Shown here in pieces: positions 41,977 through 51,830 of a DNA stretch of 64,000 nt. Each line of letters begins with the position of its first letter. Within the stretch, counting starts at the first letter, position 1. The position numbers and the translations under genes were made by a program. Source of the stretch: Streptomyces varsoviensis (GTDB lineage Bacteria > Actinomycetota > Actinomycetes > Streptomycetales > Streptomycetaceae); NCBI RefSeq assembly GCF_000718635.1, contig NZ_JOBF01000018.1, positions 62,001 through 126,000 of the forward strand, read 5' to 3'. The notes under the pieces were generated by a model. That model ran no database searches. It was not told the origin of the DNA and saw only the letters and a list, made by a program, of their open reading frames with translations.

Positions 41977-42032
41977 TCCGTAATCCGTGATCCGTAATCC
42001 GTGGTCCGTGATCCGTGGCCCGCAGTCCGTAC
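41977..42032 (+). repeat. eight 7-bp tandem repeats (TCCGTRR)
   Basis: TCCGTAA, TCCGTGA, TCCGTAA, TCCGTGG, TCCGTGA, TCCGTGG, CCCGCAG and TCCGTAC run without gaps directly after the terminator and end 20 bases before the serB stop. Confidence 0.85.
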
Positions 42033-42052
42033 GAGGAGAGGCGGGGCCGAGC

Positions 42053-43318
42053 CTATTCGTGGGTGTCGGCCGCCTCGACCTCTTCGCGGGTGATGCCCAG
42101 CAGATACAGGACCGTGTCCAGGAAGGGCACGTTCACGGCGGTGTGCGCGGCCTGCCGCACCACCGGCTTCGCGTTGAACGCGACGCCGAGGCCGGCCGCG
42201 TTGAGCATGTCCAGATCGTTCGCGCCGTCACCGACCGCCACGGTCTGATCGAGCGGCACCTTCGCCTCGGCGGCGAACCGGCGCAGCAGCCGCGCCTTGC
42301 CCGCCCGGTCCACGATCTCCCCGGTGACGCGGCCGGTCAGCTTCCCGTCCACCACCTCAAGGGTGTTGGCGGAGGCGAAGTCCAGCCCCAGCCGCTCCTG
42401 GAGGTCGTCGGTGACCTGCGTGAAGCCGCCGGAGACGACCCCGACCTGGTAGCCGAGCCGCTTGAGGGTGCGGATGAGCGTACGGGCCCCGGGCGTCAGC
42501 CGGACCTCCGAGCGCACCTTGTCGATCACGGACTCGTCCAGTCCGGCCAGCAGCGCGACGCGCGCGTGCAGCGACTGCGCGAAGTCCAGTTCGCCGCGCA
42601 TCGCCTGGGCGGTCACCTCGGCGACCTCGGCCTCGCAGCCCGCGTGCGCCGCGAACAACTCGATGACCTCGTCCTGGATGAGGGTCGAATCCACGTCCAT
42701 CACCACGAGCCGCTGGGCCCGCCGCTGGAGTCCGGACGCCACGACGGCCACGTCCACGCCGAGCCGCGCCGCCTCGGTGGCGAGCGCGGTGCGCAGTACG
42801 GGCGTGTCGGCGCCGGAGACCGCGAACTCCACGGCCGTGACGGGGTACTTGGCGAGCCGGAAGATACGGTCGATGTTGCCGCCGGTGCCGGTGATACGGG
42901 CGGCGATGGCCGCCGTCGACTCGGCGGTCAGCGGATGCCCGAGCACGGTGACATGCGAACGGCCCGTGCCGCGCGGCCGGTTGTCGCCCCGGCCCGAGAT
43001 GATCTCCGCTTGCAGTTGCAGCGACTCGGCCCAACTGTGCACGGTCGCCCGCAGTTCGCCCTCGGTGGCGCCGCCGCCGTTGCCGGCGGGGGCGGTGATC
43101 AGTGCGCAGAGCACGATCCGGCCTCGGGTGACGACCTGCTCGATGTCTATGACATCCACCGACCAGGCGGCGAGCGTGTCGAAAAGCCCGGCCGTGATAC
43201 CGGGCCGGTCCTTGCCGAAGATCTTGACGAGAAGGGTGGGGGCGTCGTCCCGGACGAGACCGGAGACGGCGGGGACGCCGGAGACAGGCGGAGTCTGCGA
43301 TGCGCTCATGGTGCTCAT
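42053..43318 (-). CDS. serB: phosphoserine phosphatase SerB with N-terminal ACT domain
   Basis: A 421-residue protein starting at ATG 43318. Residues 25-190 hold ACT-type regulatory folds (LLVKIFGKDRPGITAGLF). The HAD phosphatase domain has DVDST at 208-212 with the nucleophile Asp, GVVSGGFTQVTDDL for motif II and AVGDGANDLDMLNAAGLGV for motif III. It removes phosphate from phosphoserine in serine synthesis; the ACT part probably senses serine. Upstream lies the 2.3-kb repeat region, so its promoter must fall in or before 43319-43430. Confidence 0.94.
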   Translation of the reverse strand: MSTMSASQTPPVSGVPAVSGLVRDDAPTLLVKIFGKDRPGITAGLFDTLAAWSVDVIDIEQVVTRGRIVLCALITAPAGNGGGATEGELRATVHSWAESLQLQAEIISGRGDNRPRGTGRSHVTVLGHPLTAESTAAIAARITGTGGNIDRIFRLAKYPVTAVEFAVSGADTPVLRTALATEAARLGVDVAVVASGLQRRAQRLVVMDVDSTLIQDEVIELFAAHAGCEAEVAEVTAQAMRGELDFAQSLHARVALLAGLDESVIDKVRSEVRLTPGARTLIRTLKRLGYQVGVVSGGFTQVTDDLQERLGLDFASANTLEVVDGKLTGRVTGEIVDRAGKARLLRRFAAEAKVPLDQTVAVGDGANDLDMLNAAGLGVAFNAKPVVRQAAHTAVNVPFLDTVLYLLGITREEVEAADTHE

Positions 43319-43432
43319 ACGGTATCGGGCGACGCCCCGAAACCGTACATGTGTCCCGCGTGCTGGACCCCAGCCCCTGCGCGGGCGGCGTTCCCCGGCA
43401 CGTGCTCGCACCACCACCGCCGCGCCGGCCCG

Positions 43433-44960
43433 CCGCTCCGGGCTACCGCCCGGCCATAGCCGTTCTACGGCGGTGCCGGTGCCGGTGCCGGGGCCCGTGC
43501 GGGCGCCCGTACGCGGCTGCTCCGGCGCTCGCCGCTGGGACTGCGACGCCGAGATGCGGCTGGTGCGCACCGCGCCCGGCCAGGCAATGCGAGCCCGACG
43601 GCCCCCTGCGTACGGGCGTGCCACCCCGCTCGTCGCTGGATGGCCCTGTGGGCGCTCCCTCCCAGCGCGAGGTGGGCCCCGGCCGCTCGCCCGCCGGGCG
43701 GCGTTTCTCGGCACATGGACGCACCCCCTGCCGCTCCGGGCTGCCGCCCGGCCATAGCTGTTCTACGGCGGTGCCGGTGCCGGTGCCGGGGCCCGTGCGG
43801 GCGCCCGTACGCGGCTGCGCCGGCGCTCGCCGCTGGGACTGCGACGCCGAGATGCGGCTGGTGCGCACCGCGCCCGGCCAGGCAATGCGAGCCCGACGGC
43901 CACCTGCGTACGGGCGTGCCACCACGCTCGCCGCTGAATGGCCCGGTGGGCGCTCGCTCCCAGCGCGAGGTGGGCCCCGGGCGCTCGCCCGTCGGGCGAC
44001 GCTTCTCGGCACGTGGACGCACCACCCCGCCGTGCCGGCCCGCCGCTCCGGGCTACCGCCCGGAAAGCCCGTTCTACGGCCGCACCGGCGCCGGTGCGGC
44101 GGGGGACCGTCGGCCTCCGCTGGAGCGGCCGCGACCGGTACGGGCCGAGCCCCGGTGCCCGCCGTCGCCCCCGCGGCAGCGATCCGAGGCCGCTGCACAC
44201 CGGCCCGCCGCACCGACGCGCCCCGGCGAACCCCTGCGTACGGCCATGCCACCCCACTCGCTCGGCGACGAACGGCCCGGGGGCGCTCCCTCCCAGCCGC
44301 GAGGCGGCCCCCGGGCGCTTGCCCGCCGGGCGGCAGGCCCTGCGCGGGCGGCGTTTTCCGGCACGTGGTCGCACCACTGCCGTGCAGGCCCGCCGCTCCG
44401 GGCTGCCGCCCGGAAAGCCCTGTTCTACGCCCGCCCCGGCCGCCAGCACCGGGGCCCGAGTGGGCGCCCGTAGGCGGCTGCTCCGGCGCTCGCCGCCGGT
44501 ACCGCAGCGGCGAGACGCGGCTGATGCGCACTGCGCCCGCGCAGGCGATGCGGGCCCGACGGCCACCTGCGTACGGGCGTGCCACCACGCTCGCCGCTGA
44601 ATGGCCCGGTGGGCGCTCGCTCCCAGGGCGAGGTGGGCTCCGGGCGCTTGCCTGCCGGGCGGCAGCCCCTGCGCGGGCGGCGTTTCTCGGCACGTGGACG
44701 CACTCCCCTGCCGCTCCGGGCTACCGCCCGGAAAGCCCTGTTCTACGGCCGCACCGGCGCCGGTGCCGCGACGGCCCGCGCCCCGGCGCCCGCTGCCGCC
44801 ACCGCAGCCGCTGCGCCCCCCGGCAGACCTCTGCGTACGGGCATGCCCCCCACTCGTTCGGCAACGAGCGGCCCGCTGGACGCTCCCTGCCCAGCCGCAG
44901 GCGGCCCCCCGGGCGCTTGCCCGCTGGGCGATGCAGGGGCCGGTAAGACCCTCTCGCGTG
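43433..44960. repeat. about five degenerate tandem repeats of 298-350 bp
   Basis: The marker CCGCTCCGGGCT recurs at 43433, 43731, 44043, 44393 and 44711, each followed by CCGCCCGG and, about 170 bases on, by GTACGGGCGTGCCACC or a variant. Spacings are 298, 312, 350 and 318. They are not all multiples of three, so the conserved text shifts reading frame between copies. Long frames on both strands are therefore by-products of GC content. Copies 1 and 2 agree best. Confidence 0.85.
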
Positions 44961-45672
44961 AGCGGTGGTTCCTGCGGTGGGCGTCCTCTCCCGCCCCGGG
45001 GGCCGGCTTGTTCGCCTGCCGGGCGGCGTGGCAGTCCGGGTGGGCCGCATGGCGGGCGCTCGTTCCAGCCCGCCCGGTGGCGCAGTGGCCCGGTCGAGAC
45101 CGTCTCGCGAGCGGTGGCGCACCTGGTGAGCACCCCTTCCCACCACGGGCCCGGGTGTTCACCCGCCGCGCGGCGGAGCGGCCGGGCCGGGACCGCGTCG
45201 CGCCGGGCGACCCACCCGGCGGGGCCCACCCACCGCGGGGTCCGGCTGTCCGCCCGGCGGGCGCCGCCTCTCAGCGGGCGGTCTACCCCGCGGGCCCTCG
45301 CCCAGCCCGAGCTATGCCTCCGGTCCTGGCTCCTTCCAGCCCGGGGTGGGCCCCGGTCCGCACCCCCGCTCTCAGTCCGAGGCGGGCCTCCGGTCCGTAC
45401 CCCTTTCGCGGCCCGAGGCGGGCCTCCGATCCCCCCTCTCCCCGCCCGGGGTGGGCCACCGGCCCTCGCACCTCCCTGCCCGCCGCGACCCGCTCCTCGT
45501 CCCCCAGCCCGAGGTGGGCCCCCGGCCTCGCCTTTCCCGCCCCGAGGCGGCCCCGCTCCTCGTCCTCCCCGTCCGCGGCGACCCCCGCTCCTCGTCCCCC
45601 GCCCGAGGTGGGCCCCAGCCCGAGGTGGCCCCAGCCCCCAGCCCCAGCCCAACCACCCCCTCAGTCCCGCCG
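44961..45672. repeat. irregular CCCGAGGTGGGCCCC-type repeats
   Basis: From about 45330, CCCGAGGYGGGCC-like 15-mers recur at least eight times with variable spacing up to the end of the streptophobe gene. The 44961-45330 part is Pro/Arg/Gly-coding GC-rich DNA without a recognisable gene. Together with the preceding array it makes 2.3 kb without supportable coding content. Confidence 0.65.
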
Positions 45673-47391
45673 TCACCCAGAATCCTCCGGGCGGTCCCGC
45701 GCCGGAGGCGATGGCGGGGGTGACGGCGGTGGGGGAGGTGGGGCTGGTGGGGAGTGGTGGCGTGGGGGTGGTTTGGGGGCGGCGGTTCGGGTGGGGGTGG
45801 AGTAGGGGTCGTCGGGGGCGGGGCGGAGGTAGGGGTTGGTCTCGTCGTGGGGGCGGTAGGTGGGGGAGGGGTTGTACGGGCCCGGCCCGTACGCCAGGTC
45901 CGGGTAGGTGCGCGAGCGGTCGAGGCCCGGTCCGCCCAAACCGTCGCCGCCGCGCCCCCGCGCGTACGGGGAGGCCCGCCGCCCCGCGGCCCCCGTCGCG
46001 CACGCCAGCAACCCGCCGACGACCCCCGCCGCGGCCCCCCACGCCGCCCCCAGCAGCAGCGCCGCCACGGCGTGCCCGTGCAGGTCGAGCCCCGCCCCGA
46101 ACGCGTCGAAGCCCAGCACCGACAGGCTCGCGTCCGCCTTCACCCGCGTCAGCCACACCAGCAGCGGCAGCGTGAGCGCCGTCACCGCGCCCAGCCACGC
46201 CGCCAGCCGCCCCGCGAAGGCGAGCGGCCGCCGCCCGTCCCACGGCGTACGGGCCGCCGCGAGCACCCCCGTGGCCAGCATCGTCAACACGCACGCGACG
46301 ACCAGCAGCCACACCCGCCCGTCCAGCTCCGCCAGCCGCCCCACCGTCACCGACTCGTCCGACTCCGAGCCCAGCAACTTGTCGAGCGGGTCCGGCAGCA
46401 GCCGGGCCAGCGCGCCGCTCGCACTGCCGTGCCACGGCACGAAGAGCCCGAGCGGCAGGCCGAGCCACACCCCGTTCGGCGCCGCGAGCACGGCCGAGCC
46501 GAGCACCCGGCGCGGATGGTCGTCGCCGATCGCCGCGTACGCGGCCGCCGCGAGCCCCGCGCAGACCGAGAGGACCAGCGCCGCGCGCAGCGCCGACGCC
46601 GCCGGCCGTACGGTCCGGTGCAGCACGTCCCAGCCGCGCGGCAGCGGCGTGGAACGGGAGGCGAGCAGCGCGATCAGCAGGACCGCGAGGACCCACAGCG
46701 CGCCCCCGAGCAGCGAGGCCCCCGTCCGTACGCTGAAGCCGACGGCGGCCTTCGCGTTCGCCAGGTCGGCCAGCCCGTTCGCCAGCCCGCCGCCGAGGTC
46801 TCCGAGGTCGCCGAGGCCCGGAATCTCGATGCCGGTGCGCCCGCCGCCGATCTTGTCGAGGCCCAGTTCCGAACCGTCGATGGTGATCGTGTCGGAACCG
46901 GCCCAGGCGAGCACGCCGACCAGCACCAGGAAGAGCGCGGTCACGGTCGCCGCCCGCGCCGCCAGCTCCCTGCCCCGGATCGTCGCGCCGGCGGCCCGCA
47001 GCGACCGCAGGAAGATCCAGCCGAGGACGAGCGCGCCCACCAGGCTCACGCCCAGTGGCGCGATATCGATGGCGGTACGCGCCTGCGCGCCCTCCAGACC
47101 GAAGGCCTTCAGGTCGCCGGAGGGGGTGACGGACCCGCCGACGGCGAGCACCACGGCTGCCGCCGTCATCGGCCCCAACCGCCCCGTGCCGTCCGCCCCG
47201 AGCAGCTTCAGGCCGAGCGCCGCGACCGCCCCCATCGCGAGGAAAGCCCAGCTCACCGCCGCTATGGAGGTCAGGAGAATGTCCGCGCCGCGCCTCGTCC
47301 GCCTGCTGCCGCGGCCGGGGCCGGCCCGGCCGGCGTCACTCCTGCCCCCGCGCCTGCCGACGCCGCCGCCCACGCCCCCGCTGCTGGTCAT
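45673..47391 (-). CDS. streptophobe family multi-span membrane protein
   Basis: A 572-residue protein starting at ATG 47391 (MTSSGGVGGG). It has about ten hydrophobic segments, including ILLTSIAAVSWAFLAMGAVA and LWVLAVLLIALLASRS, and an extracytoplasmic Gly/Asp-rich stretch GIEIPGLGDLGDLGGGLANG. The C-terminal 80 residues are Tyr/Pro-rich (GPGPYNPSPTYRPHDETNPY) and end in Pro runs coded by DNA like the adjoining repeats. The streptophobe family is restricted to streptomycetes and its function is unknown. It is divergent from an FHA-ABC transporter, a neighbour I recall elsewhere in the genus. Confidence 0.82.
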   Translation of the reverse strand: MTSSGGVGGGVGRRGGRSDAGRAGPGRGSRRTRRGADILLTSIAAVSWAFLAMGAVAALGLKLLGADGTGRLGPMTAAAVVLAVGGSVTPSGDLKAFGLEGAQARTAIDIAPLGVSLVGALVLGWIFLRSLRAAGATIRGRELAARAATVTALFLVLVGVLAWAGSDTITIDGSELGLDKIGGGRTGIEIPGLGDLGDLGGGLANGLADLANAKAAVGFSVRTGASLLGGALWVLAVLLIALLASRSTPLPRGWDVLHRTVRPAASALRAALVLSVCAGLAAAAYAAIGDDHPRRVLGSAVLAAPNGVWLGLPLGLFVPWHGSASGALARLLPDPLDKLLGSESDESVTVGRLAELDGRVWLLVVACVLTMLATGVLAAARTPWDGRRPLAFAGRLAAWLGAVTALTLPLLVWLTRVKADASLSVLGFDAFGAGLDLHGHAVAALLLGAAWGAAAGVVGGLLACATGAAGRRASPYARGRGGDGLGGPGLDRSRTYPDLAYGPGPYNPSPTYRPHDETNPYLRPAPDDPYSTPTRTAAPKPPPRHHSPPAPPPPPPSPPPSPPARDRPEDSG

Positions 47392-47692
47392 CACGGCCCC
47401 CCGATCCACACCAGTTGCCCGGATACACGCGATACGTACGTATCCGGGGGCGGTTACCACTCTCCGGGCGCCTTCCGGTCGCGTCAACGGGCCCCGTAAC
47501 CATCCCTCGCCGGCGGCCCGGCCACCGGCCCACCGGCCTCGGCCGCGTTACCCGCTTCCCTTACCGAGTCCCTTGTTACCGGCCCCCTGATCAATCCCGA
47601 TTTTCAGACGACGGACTGTCCCTGAAATAGTTCCTCCCGATGTTCGCCATCCCTAGACTCCCTGTCGCGGGGGGTAATTCGGGGGACAAGTA

Positions 47693-50404
47693 GTGGGGCA
47701 TGGAGTGCGGGAACTCGTACTGGAATTGAACGGACAGACCTGGACACTCGATCCATCCAGGTCATATACCCTCGGGCGAGATCCGCAGGGGGACATGGCG
47801 CTGGAGGACGCCCGGGTCTCATGGCGGCACGCCACCGTCCGCTGGGACGGCCGCAGTTGGGTCATCGAGGACCACGGCAGCACCAACGGCACGTACGTAC
47901 AGGGACAACGCGTCCAGCGGATGGAGATCGGCCCCGGCTCGACCGTCCACCTCGGCAACGCCACCGACGGCCCGCGGTTGATCCTCTCCGGCACCCCCGC
48001 CGCGGCTCCGGACGCGGCGCAGTCGGCCCAGCCGGCCCAGGCAGCCCAGCCGGCGAATGCCGCGCCGCCGCAGGTCGCGCAGGGAGTGCAGGGAGCGCAG
48101 GGAGCACAAGGGTTCCAAGGCGTACGGGACCCGGCACCGCAGCCCCAACAGCCGGGCCCCGGCTGGGCCCAGCGCCCCGCGCCGCACCAGCAGTCCGTAC
48201 CGCCGCAGCAACAGCCCATCCCGCCGCACCAGCAGCCCGTACAACCGCAAGCCGCCGGCTGGCCGCAGGCACAGCAACCGTCGCACCAGTCGCACCAGTC
48301 GCCCCAGGCGTACCAACAGCCGCCGCACCAGGCGTACGTCCCCCCGCGGCAGCCGCCGCCGGGCGCGGACGGCGGGCGCCCGGTCCCGCCGGTCCACGGC
48401 GACCGCAGCCCCACCACCTTCCACCAGTTGGCGCTGGGCCGCGTGATGCGCATCGGCCGTGCGCTGGAGAATGAACTGGTCGTTTCCGACCTTCAGGTCT
48501 CCCGTTATCACGCCGAATTCAAAGCCACCCCGGACGGCCGCTTCGAAATCGTCGACCTCGGCAGCCACAACGGCACCTATGTCAATGGACAGCCGGTCCG
48601 GCACCAGATCATCGGGCCGAACGACATCGTCGGAGTCGGCCACTCCACTTTCCGCCTGGTCGGTGACCGGCTGGAGGAATTCGTCGACACCGGCGAGGTC
48701 TCCTTCTCGGCCCGCCACCTCACCGTCACGGTTGCCGAGAACAAGACCATCCTCAAGGACGTCTCCTTCGGAGTCCCGGAGAAGTCGCTGATCGCCGTCA
48801 TCGGCCCCTCCGGCTCCGGCAAGTCGACGCTGCTGCGCGCGCTCACCGGCTACCGCCCGGCCGACCAGGGCGAGGTCCTGTACGACAACCGGAACCTCTA
48901 CAAGCAGTTCGCCGAGCTGCGTCAGCGCATCGGCCTGGTCCCGCAGGACGACATCCTGCACAAGGAGCTGAGCGTCCGAAAAGCGCTGCGGTACGCGGCC
49001 AAGCTCCGCTTCCCCGGCGACACCGCCGAGAACGAGCGCGAGGCCCGCATCGGCGAGGTGCTGCGCGAGCTCAAGCTCGACATCCACGCGGAGAAAAAGG
49101 TCCACTCCCTCTCCGGCGGCCAGCGCAAGCGCGTCTCGGTCGCCCTGGAACTGCTCACCAAGCCGTCGCTGATCTTCTTGGACGAGCCGACCTCCGGCCT
49201 CGACCCGGGCATGGACCGCGACGTCATGCAGTTGCTGCGCGGCCTCGCCGACGACGGCCGCACCGTGCTGGTCGTCACCCACTCCGTCGCCGAGCTCGCT
49301 CTCTGTGACAAGCTCCTGGTGATGGCCCCGGGCGGCTCGGTCGCCTACTTCGGCCCGCCCGACGAGGCGCTGAACTTCTTCGGCTACGGCACCTGGGCCG
49401 ATGTCTTCTCCGCCTTCGAGAACTACCGCGACTACGACTGGTCCGGCCGCTGGCGCGGCTCGCAGCACTACCAGATGTACGCCGCCGACCTGGACGCCGC
49501 CGCCCCCCAGCAGGCGTACGCGCACTACGCGCAGCCGCCCGCCCGGGTGCCGAAGCCGCAGAGCTGGGGCTCGCAGCTCTGGACGCTGATGCGCCGCTAC
49601 ACCTCGGTCATCGCCTCCGACCGCGGCTTCATGGGGCTGATGCTGATCCTGCCCGCCGTGCTCGGCGGGGTGAGCTGCGTGATCCCCTCCGACTTCGGGC
49701 TCGGCGCGCCCACGAAGGGCCACTTCAACCAGGACGCGGGGACCATCCTGCTGATCCTCGCGGTCGGCATGTGCTTCTCGGGCGCCGCCAACTCCGTCCG
49801 CGAACTGATCAAGGAACGGGTGATCTACGAACGGGAACGGGCCGTCGGCCTGTCCCGCTCCGCCTATCTGATGTCCAAGGTGATCGTCCTCGGTGTGATC
49901 ACCGCCGTCCAGGGCGGCATCCTCTGCGCGATCGGCTTCTCGATCCGCGAGCTGCCGAAGGAGGGCGTCGTCCTCGCCAGCCTCCCCGCCGTCGAGCTGT
50001 GCCTGGTGATCATCGCCCTCGGCTTCACCTCGATGATGATCGGCCTCGTCATCTCCTCCCTGGTCAAGACCGCCGAGAAGACCATGCCGCTGCTGGTGAT
50101 GTTCGCGATCGTCCAGGTCGTCTTCACCGGCATCATGTTCAAGATCTACGACTCGCCCGGCGTCGAGCAGATCGCCTGGCTGATGCCGTCCCGCTGGGCC
50201 GTCGGCGCCGCGGGCGCGACCCTCGACCTGGCGCACATCATGTCCCCGATGGACAAGGACGACCCGACCAACCTCGACCCGCTGTGGGAGCACTCCGCGG
50301 CCGTCTGGGGCCTCGACGTCGCCGTCCTCCTTGCCCTCGGCGTCATCTGCGGCCTCGCGGTCGCCCGGCTGCTGCGCCGCCACGAGCCGGAGGTCATGCG
50401 CTAG
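47693..50404 (+). CDS. FHA domain-containing ABC transporter (Rv1747-like)
   Basis: A 903-residue fusion. FHA1 covers about residues 25-95 (YTLGRDPQGDMALEDARVSW and DHGSTNGTYV). A Gln/Pro-rich linker follows, then FHA2 at about 247-315 (MRIGRALENELVVSDLQVSR and GSHNGTYVNG). The ABC domain at about 340-570 has IGPSGSGKST, LSGGQRKRVSVALEL and LIFLDEPTSGLD. Five to six membrane spans follow. This is the order of Mycobacterium Rv1747, whose FHA domains bind kinase-phosphorylated Thr. A Ser/Thr kinase is expected to control it but is not encoded here. GTG 47693 follows GGGGGAC. Confidence 0.93.
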   Translation: MGHGVRELVLELNGQTWTLDPSRSYTLGRDPQGDMALEDARVSWRHATVRWDGRSWVIEDHGSTNGTYVQGQRVQRMEIGPGSTVHLGNATDGPRLILSGTPAAAPDAAQSAQPAQAAQPANAAPPQVAQGVQGAQGAQGFQGVRDPAPQPQQPGPGWAQRPAPHQQSVPPQQQPIPPHQQPVQPQAAGWPQAQQPSHQSHQSPQAYQQPPHQAYVPPRQPPPGADGGRPVPPVHGDRSPTTFHQLALGRVMRIGRALENELVVSDLQVSRYHAEFKATPDGRFEIVDLGSHNGTYVNGQPVRHQIIGPNDIVGVGHSTFRLVGDRLEEFVDTGEVSFSARHLTVTVAENKTILKDVSFGVPEKSLIAVIGPSGSGKSTLLRALTGYRPADQGEVLYDNRNLYKQFAELRQRIGLVPQDDILHKELSVRKALRYAAKLRFPGDTAENEREARIGEVLRELKLDIHAEKKVHSLSGGQRKRVSVALELLTKPSLIFLDEPTSGLDPGMDRDVMQLLRGLADDGRTVLVVTHSVAELALCDKLLVMAPGGSVAYFGPPDEALNFFGYGTWADVFSAFENYRDYDWSGRWRGSQHYQMYAADLDAAAPQQAYAHYAQPPARVPKPQSWGSQLWTLMRRYTSVIASDRGFMGLMLILPAVLGGVSCVIPSDFGLGAPTKGHFNQDAGTILLILAVGMCFSGAANSVRELIKERVIYERERAVGLSRSAYLMSKVIVLGVITAVQGGILCAIGFSIRELPKEGVVLASLPAVELCLVIIALGFTSMMIGLVISSLVKTAEKTMPLLVMFAIVQVVFTGIMFKIYDSPGVEQIAWLMPSRWAVGAAGATLDLAHIMSPMDKDDPTNLDPLWEHSAAVWGLDVAVLLALGVICGLAVARLLRRHEPEVMR

Positions 50405-50695
50405 CGACGGGGCCGGGCCGGCGCCCGTACCGACGGGGCCGGGCGGCTGCCCGTACCGACCGGCCCAGCCGGGCCGGCGCCCGTACGCCCCTACGCCCGT
50501 ACGGCCATCAAAGCGCGCCCGCGCCCGTACGCACCGCCTACAGACCGCCTACGGGCGTACGAGCGCCGTACGAGCCCGCACCCGGCCCGTACGGGTCCGC
50601 GCCCCCGCACCCGCCCGTACGAGCCCACACCGCCCGTACGAGCCCACACGCCCGCCCCCGCCCGCACACGCCCGTACACCCGCACACACACGCAA
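50405..50695. repeat. gap with many CCCGTACGAG-type short repeats
   Basis: GCCCGTACG or CCGTACGAGCC occurs more than ten times between the ABC gene and the terminator at 50696. The stretch has no gene I can support. CGTACG clusters recur in several other gaps of this window. Confidence 0.65.
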
Positions 50696-50734
50696 AAGGG
50701 CGGCCGCACCCCGTCGTGGGGTGCGGCCGCCCTT
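50696..50734. terminator. 17-bp perfect hairpin between convergent genes
   Basis: AAGGGCGGCCGCACCCC at 50696-50712 pairs exactly with 50718-50734 over GTCGT, with AAAA before the left arm. On the minus strand this reads as a hairpin followed by TTTT, a good intrinsic terminator for the transglycosylase-like gene. Confidence 0.85.
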
Positions 50735-50770
50735 CGGCGTTCATGGCCGCGGCCTGATGCCGGAACCGGC

Positions 50771-51514
50771 TCAGTAGGCCGAGTTCACGTTGTCCATCGA
50801 GCCGTACCGGTCCGCCGCGTACTTGCAGGCGGCGGTGATGTTGGCGACCGGGTCGTAGATGTCCCAGGACGTGCCGGCGACGTGGTACTGCTTGAACGTC
50901 GGGTCGATGACCTGGAGCAGACCCTTGGACGGGATGCCGGCGACGGCGTTCGAGTCCCAGTTGTTGATGGCCTGCGGGTTACCGGTCGACTCGCGCATGA
51001 TGTTGCGCTTGATGCCCTCGTAGCTGCCGGGTATGCCCTGCGAGTGCAGGATGTCCAGCGACTGGCGGATCCAGCCTTCGAGGTTGTCGCCGTAGTGCCG
51101 CGGCGCGGGGGCCTTGGGGGCGGGAGCGGCGGCGCGCTTCTCCGAGCGGTTCGCCGGCGCCTTGCCGGAGCGCTCCTTGTCCGCCTTCGCCTTGGCGGCG
51201 CCGGCGGTCTTCTTGGCGTCGGCCTCGGCCTTCTGCTTGGCCTCGGCGGCCTTCGTGTGGGCCTCGGTCTTCGCCTGGGCGGCGAAGGAACCGGACTGCT
51301 TGGTCAGGGCCTCCTGCTGGGCCTTGGTGCCGAACGTGGTGGAGTCCTGGGCGACGGGCTTGACCGCGATCGACTGCGTGTCGCCGTTGGCCTCGGCCGA
51401 ACCGGGCACAGCCGCGAAGGTCACGGCGGCGACACCGGCGGCAGCGATGCCGGCGACGGAGAACTTGTGGACCTTGGAGAGACGGCTGTAGCCAGGAATG
51501 GTGGGGACGGGCAT
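50771..51514 (-). CDS. secreted transglycosylase SLT-domain protein
   Basis: A 247-residue exported protein starting at ATG 51514 (MPVPTIPGYSRL) after GGAAGAGG. A signal sequence is seen in FSVAGIAAAGVAAVTFAAVP with cleavage near GSAEA. A long Ala/Lys/Glu-rich coiled region follows (TKAAEAKQKAEADAKKTAG). The C-terminal 90 residues are an SLT-like lysozyme fold: RNIMRESTGNPQAINNWDSN with the likely catalytic Glu, then GIPSKGLLQVIDPTF. It probably cleaves peptidoglycan during growth or sporulation. The 5' leader can fold (51541-51603). Confidence 0.85.
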   Translation of the reverse strand: MPVPTIPGYSRLSKVHKFSVAGIAAAGVAAVTFAAVPGSAEANGDTQSIAVKPVAQDSTTFGTKAQQEALTKQSGSFAAQAKTEAHTKAAEAKQKAEADAKKTAGAAKAKADKERSGKAPANRSEKRAAAPAPKAPAPRHYGDNLEGWIRQSLDILHSQGIPGSYEGIKRNIMRESTGNPQAINNWDSNAVAGIPSKGLLQVIDPTFKQYHVAGTSWDIYDPVANITAACKYAADRYGSMDNVNSAY

Positions 51515-51540
51515 GCGGGGGTGACCTCTTCCAATCGCTT

Positions 51541-51603
51541 GAGTCGCAGTGGCCGGATCGGCGCGGGGAACGCCGTTTCTCGATCGACGGCGCCCTGCGA
51601 CTC
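51541..51603 (-). promoter_or_regulatory. structured 5' leader of the transglycosylase-like gene
   Basis: CTGCGACTC at 51595-51603 pairs with GAGTCGCAG at 51541-51549, enclosing an inner 6-bp stem (51571-51576 with 51587-51592) and a second GC-rich arm. It ends 27 bases before the start codon. Cell-wall hydrolase genes in Streptomyces are often under riboswitches such as the ydaO/c-di-AMP class, but I cannot match that consensus here. Confidence 0.4.
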
Positions 51604-51830
51604 GGCAATTGTTAGCGGCCGCAAAAAGCGGTGGCAAAGGTGTGACGTACTACCCGACTTCGTGGAAGAAGGGGGTGTTCGGGTCGGCGCGAACGCGGCG
51701 CATACCCGTTCGCGACCCCGTTATGCATCCACTACTCCGGCTCGTAAGTGATCTGCGCCCTATGCGCGGGCTCACACCGGGCGGCCCCTCGTCTCACCCG
51801 GTGTGCGCGCGTCACTGCGGAGGGTGTGCC

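Noticed and set aside
43763..46696. Minus-strand frame of 977 residues across the repeat region
   Set aside because: It runs antisense to nothing but repeats, is Gly/Arg/Pro-rich, lacks a ribosome-binding site, shifts frame relative to the repeat unit and overlaps the streptophobe gene in another frame.
47819..50383. 854-residue minus-strand frame opposite the FHA-ABC gene
   Set aside because: Complementary shadow of a gene with clear FHA and ABC motifs; composition not protein-like.
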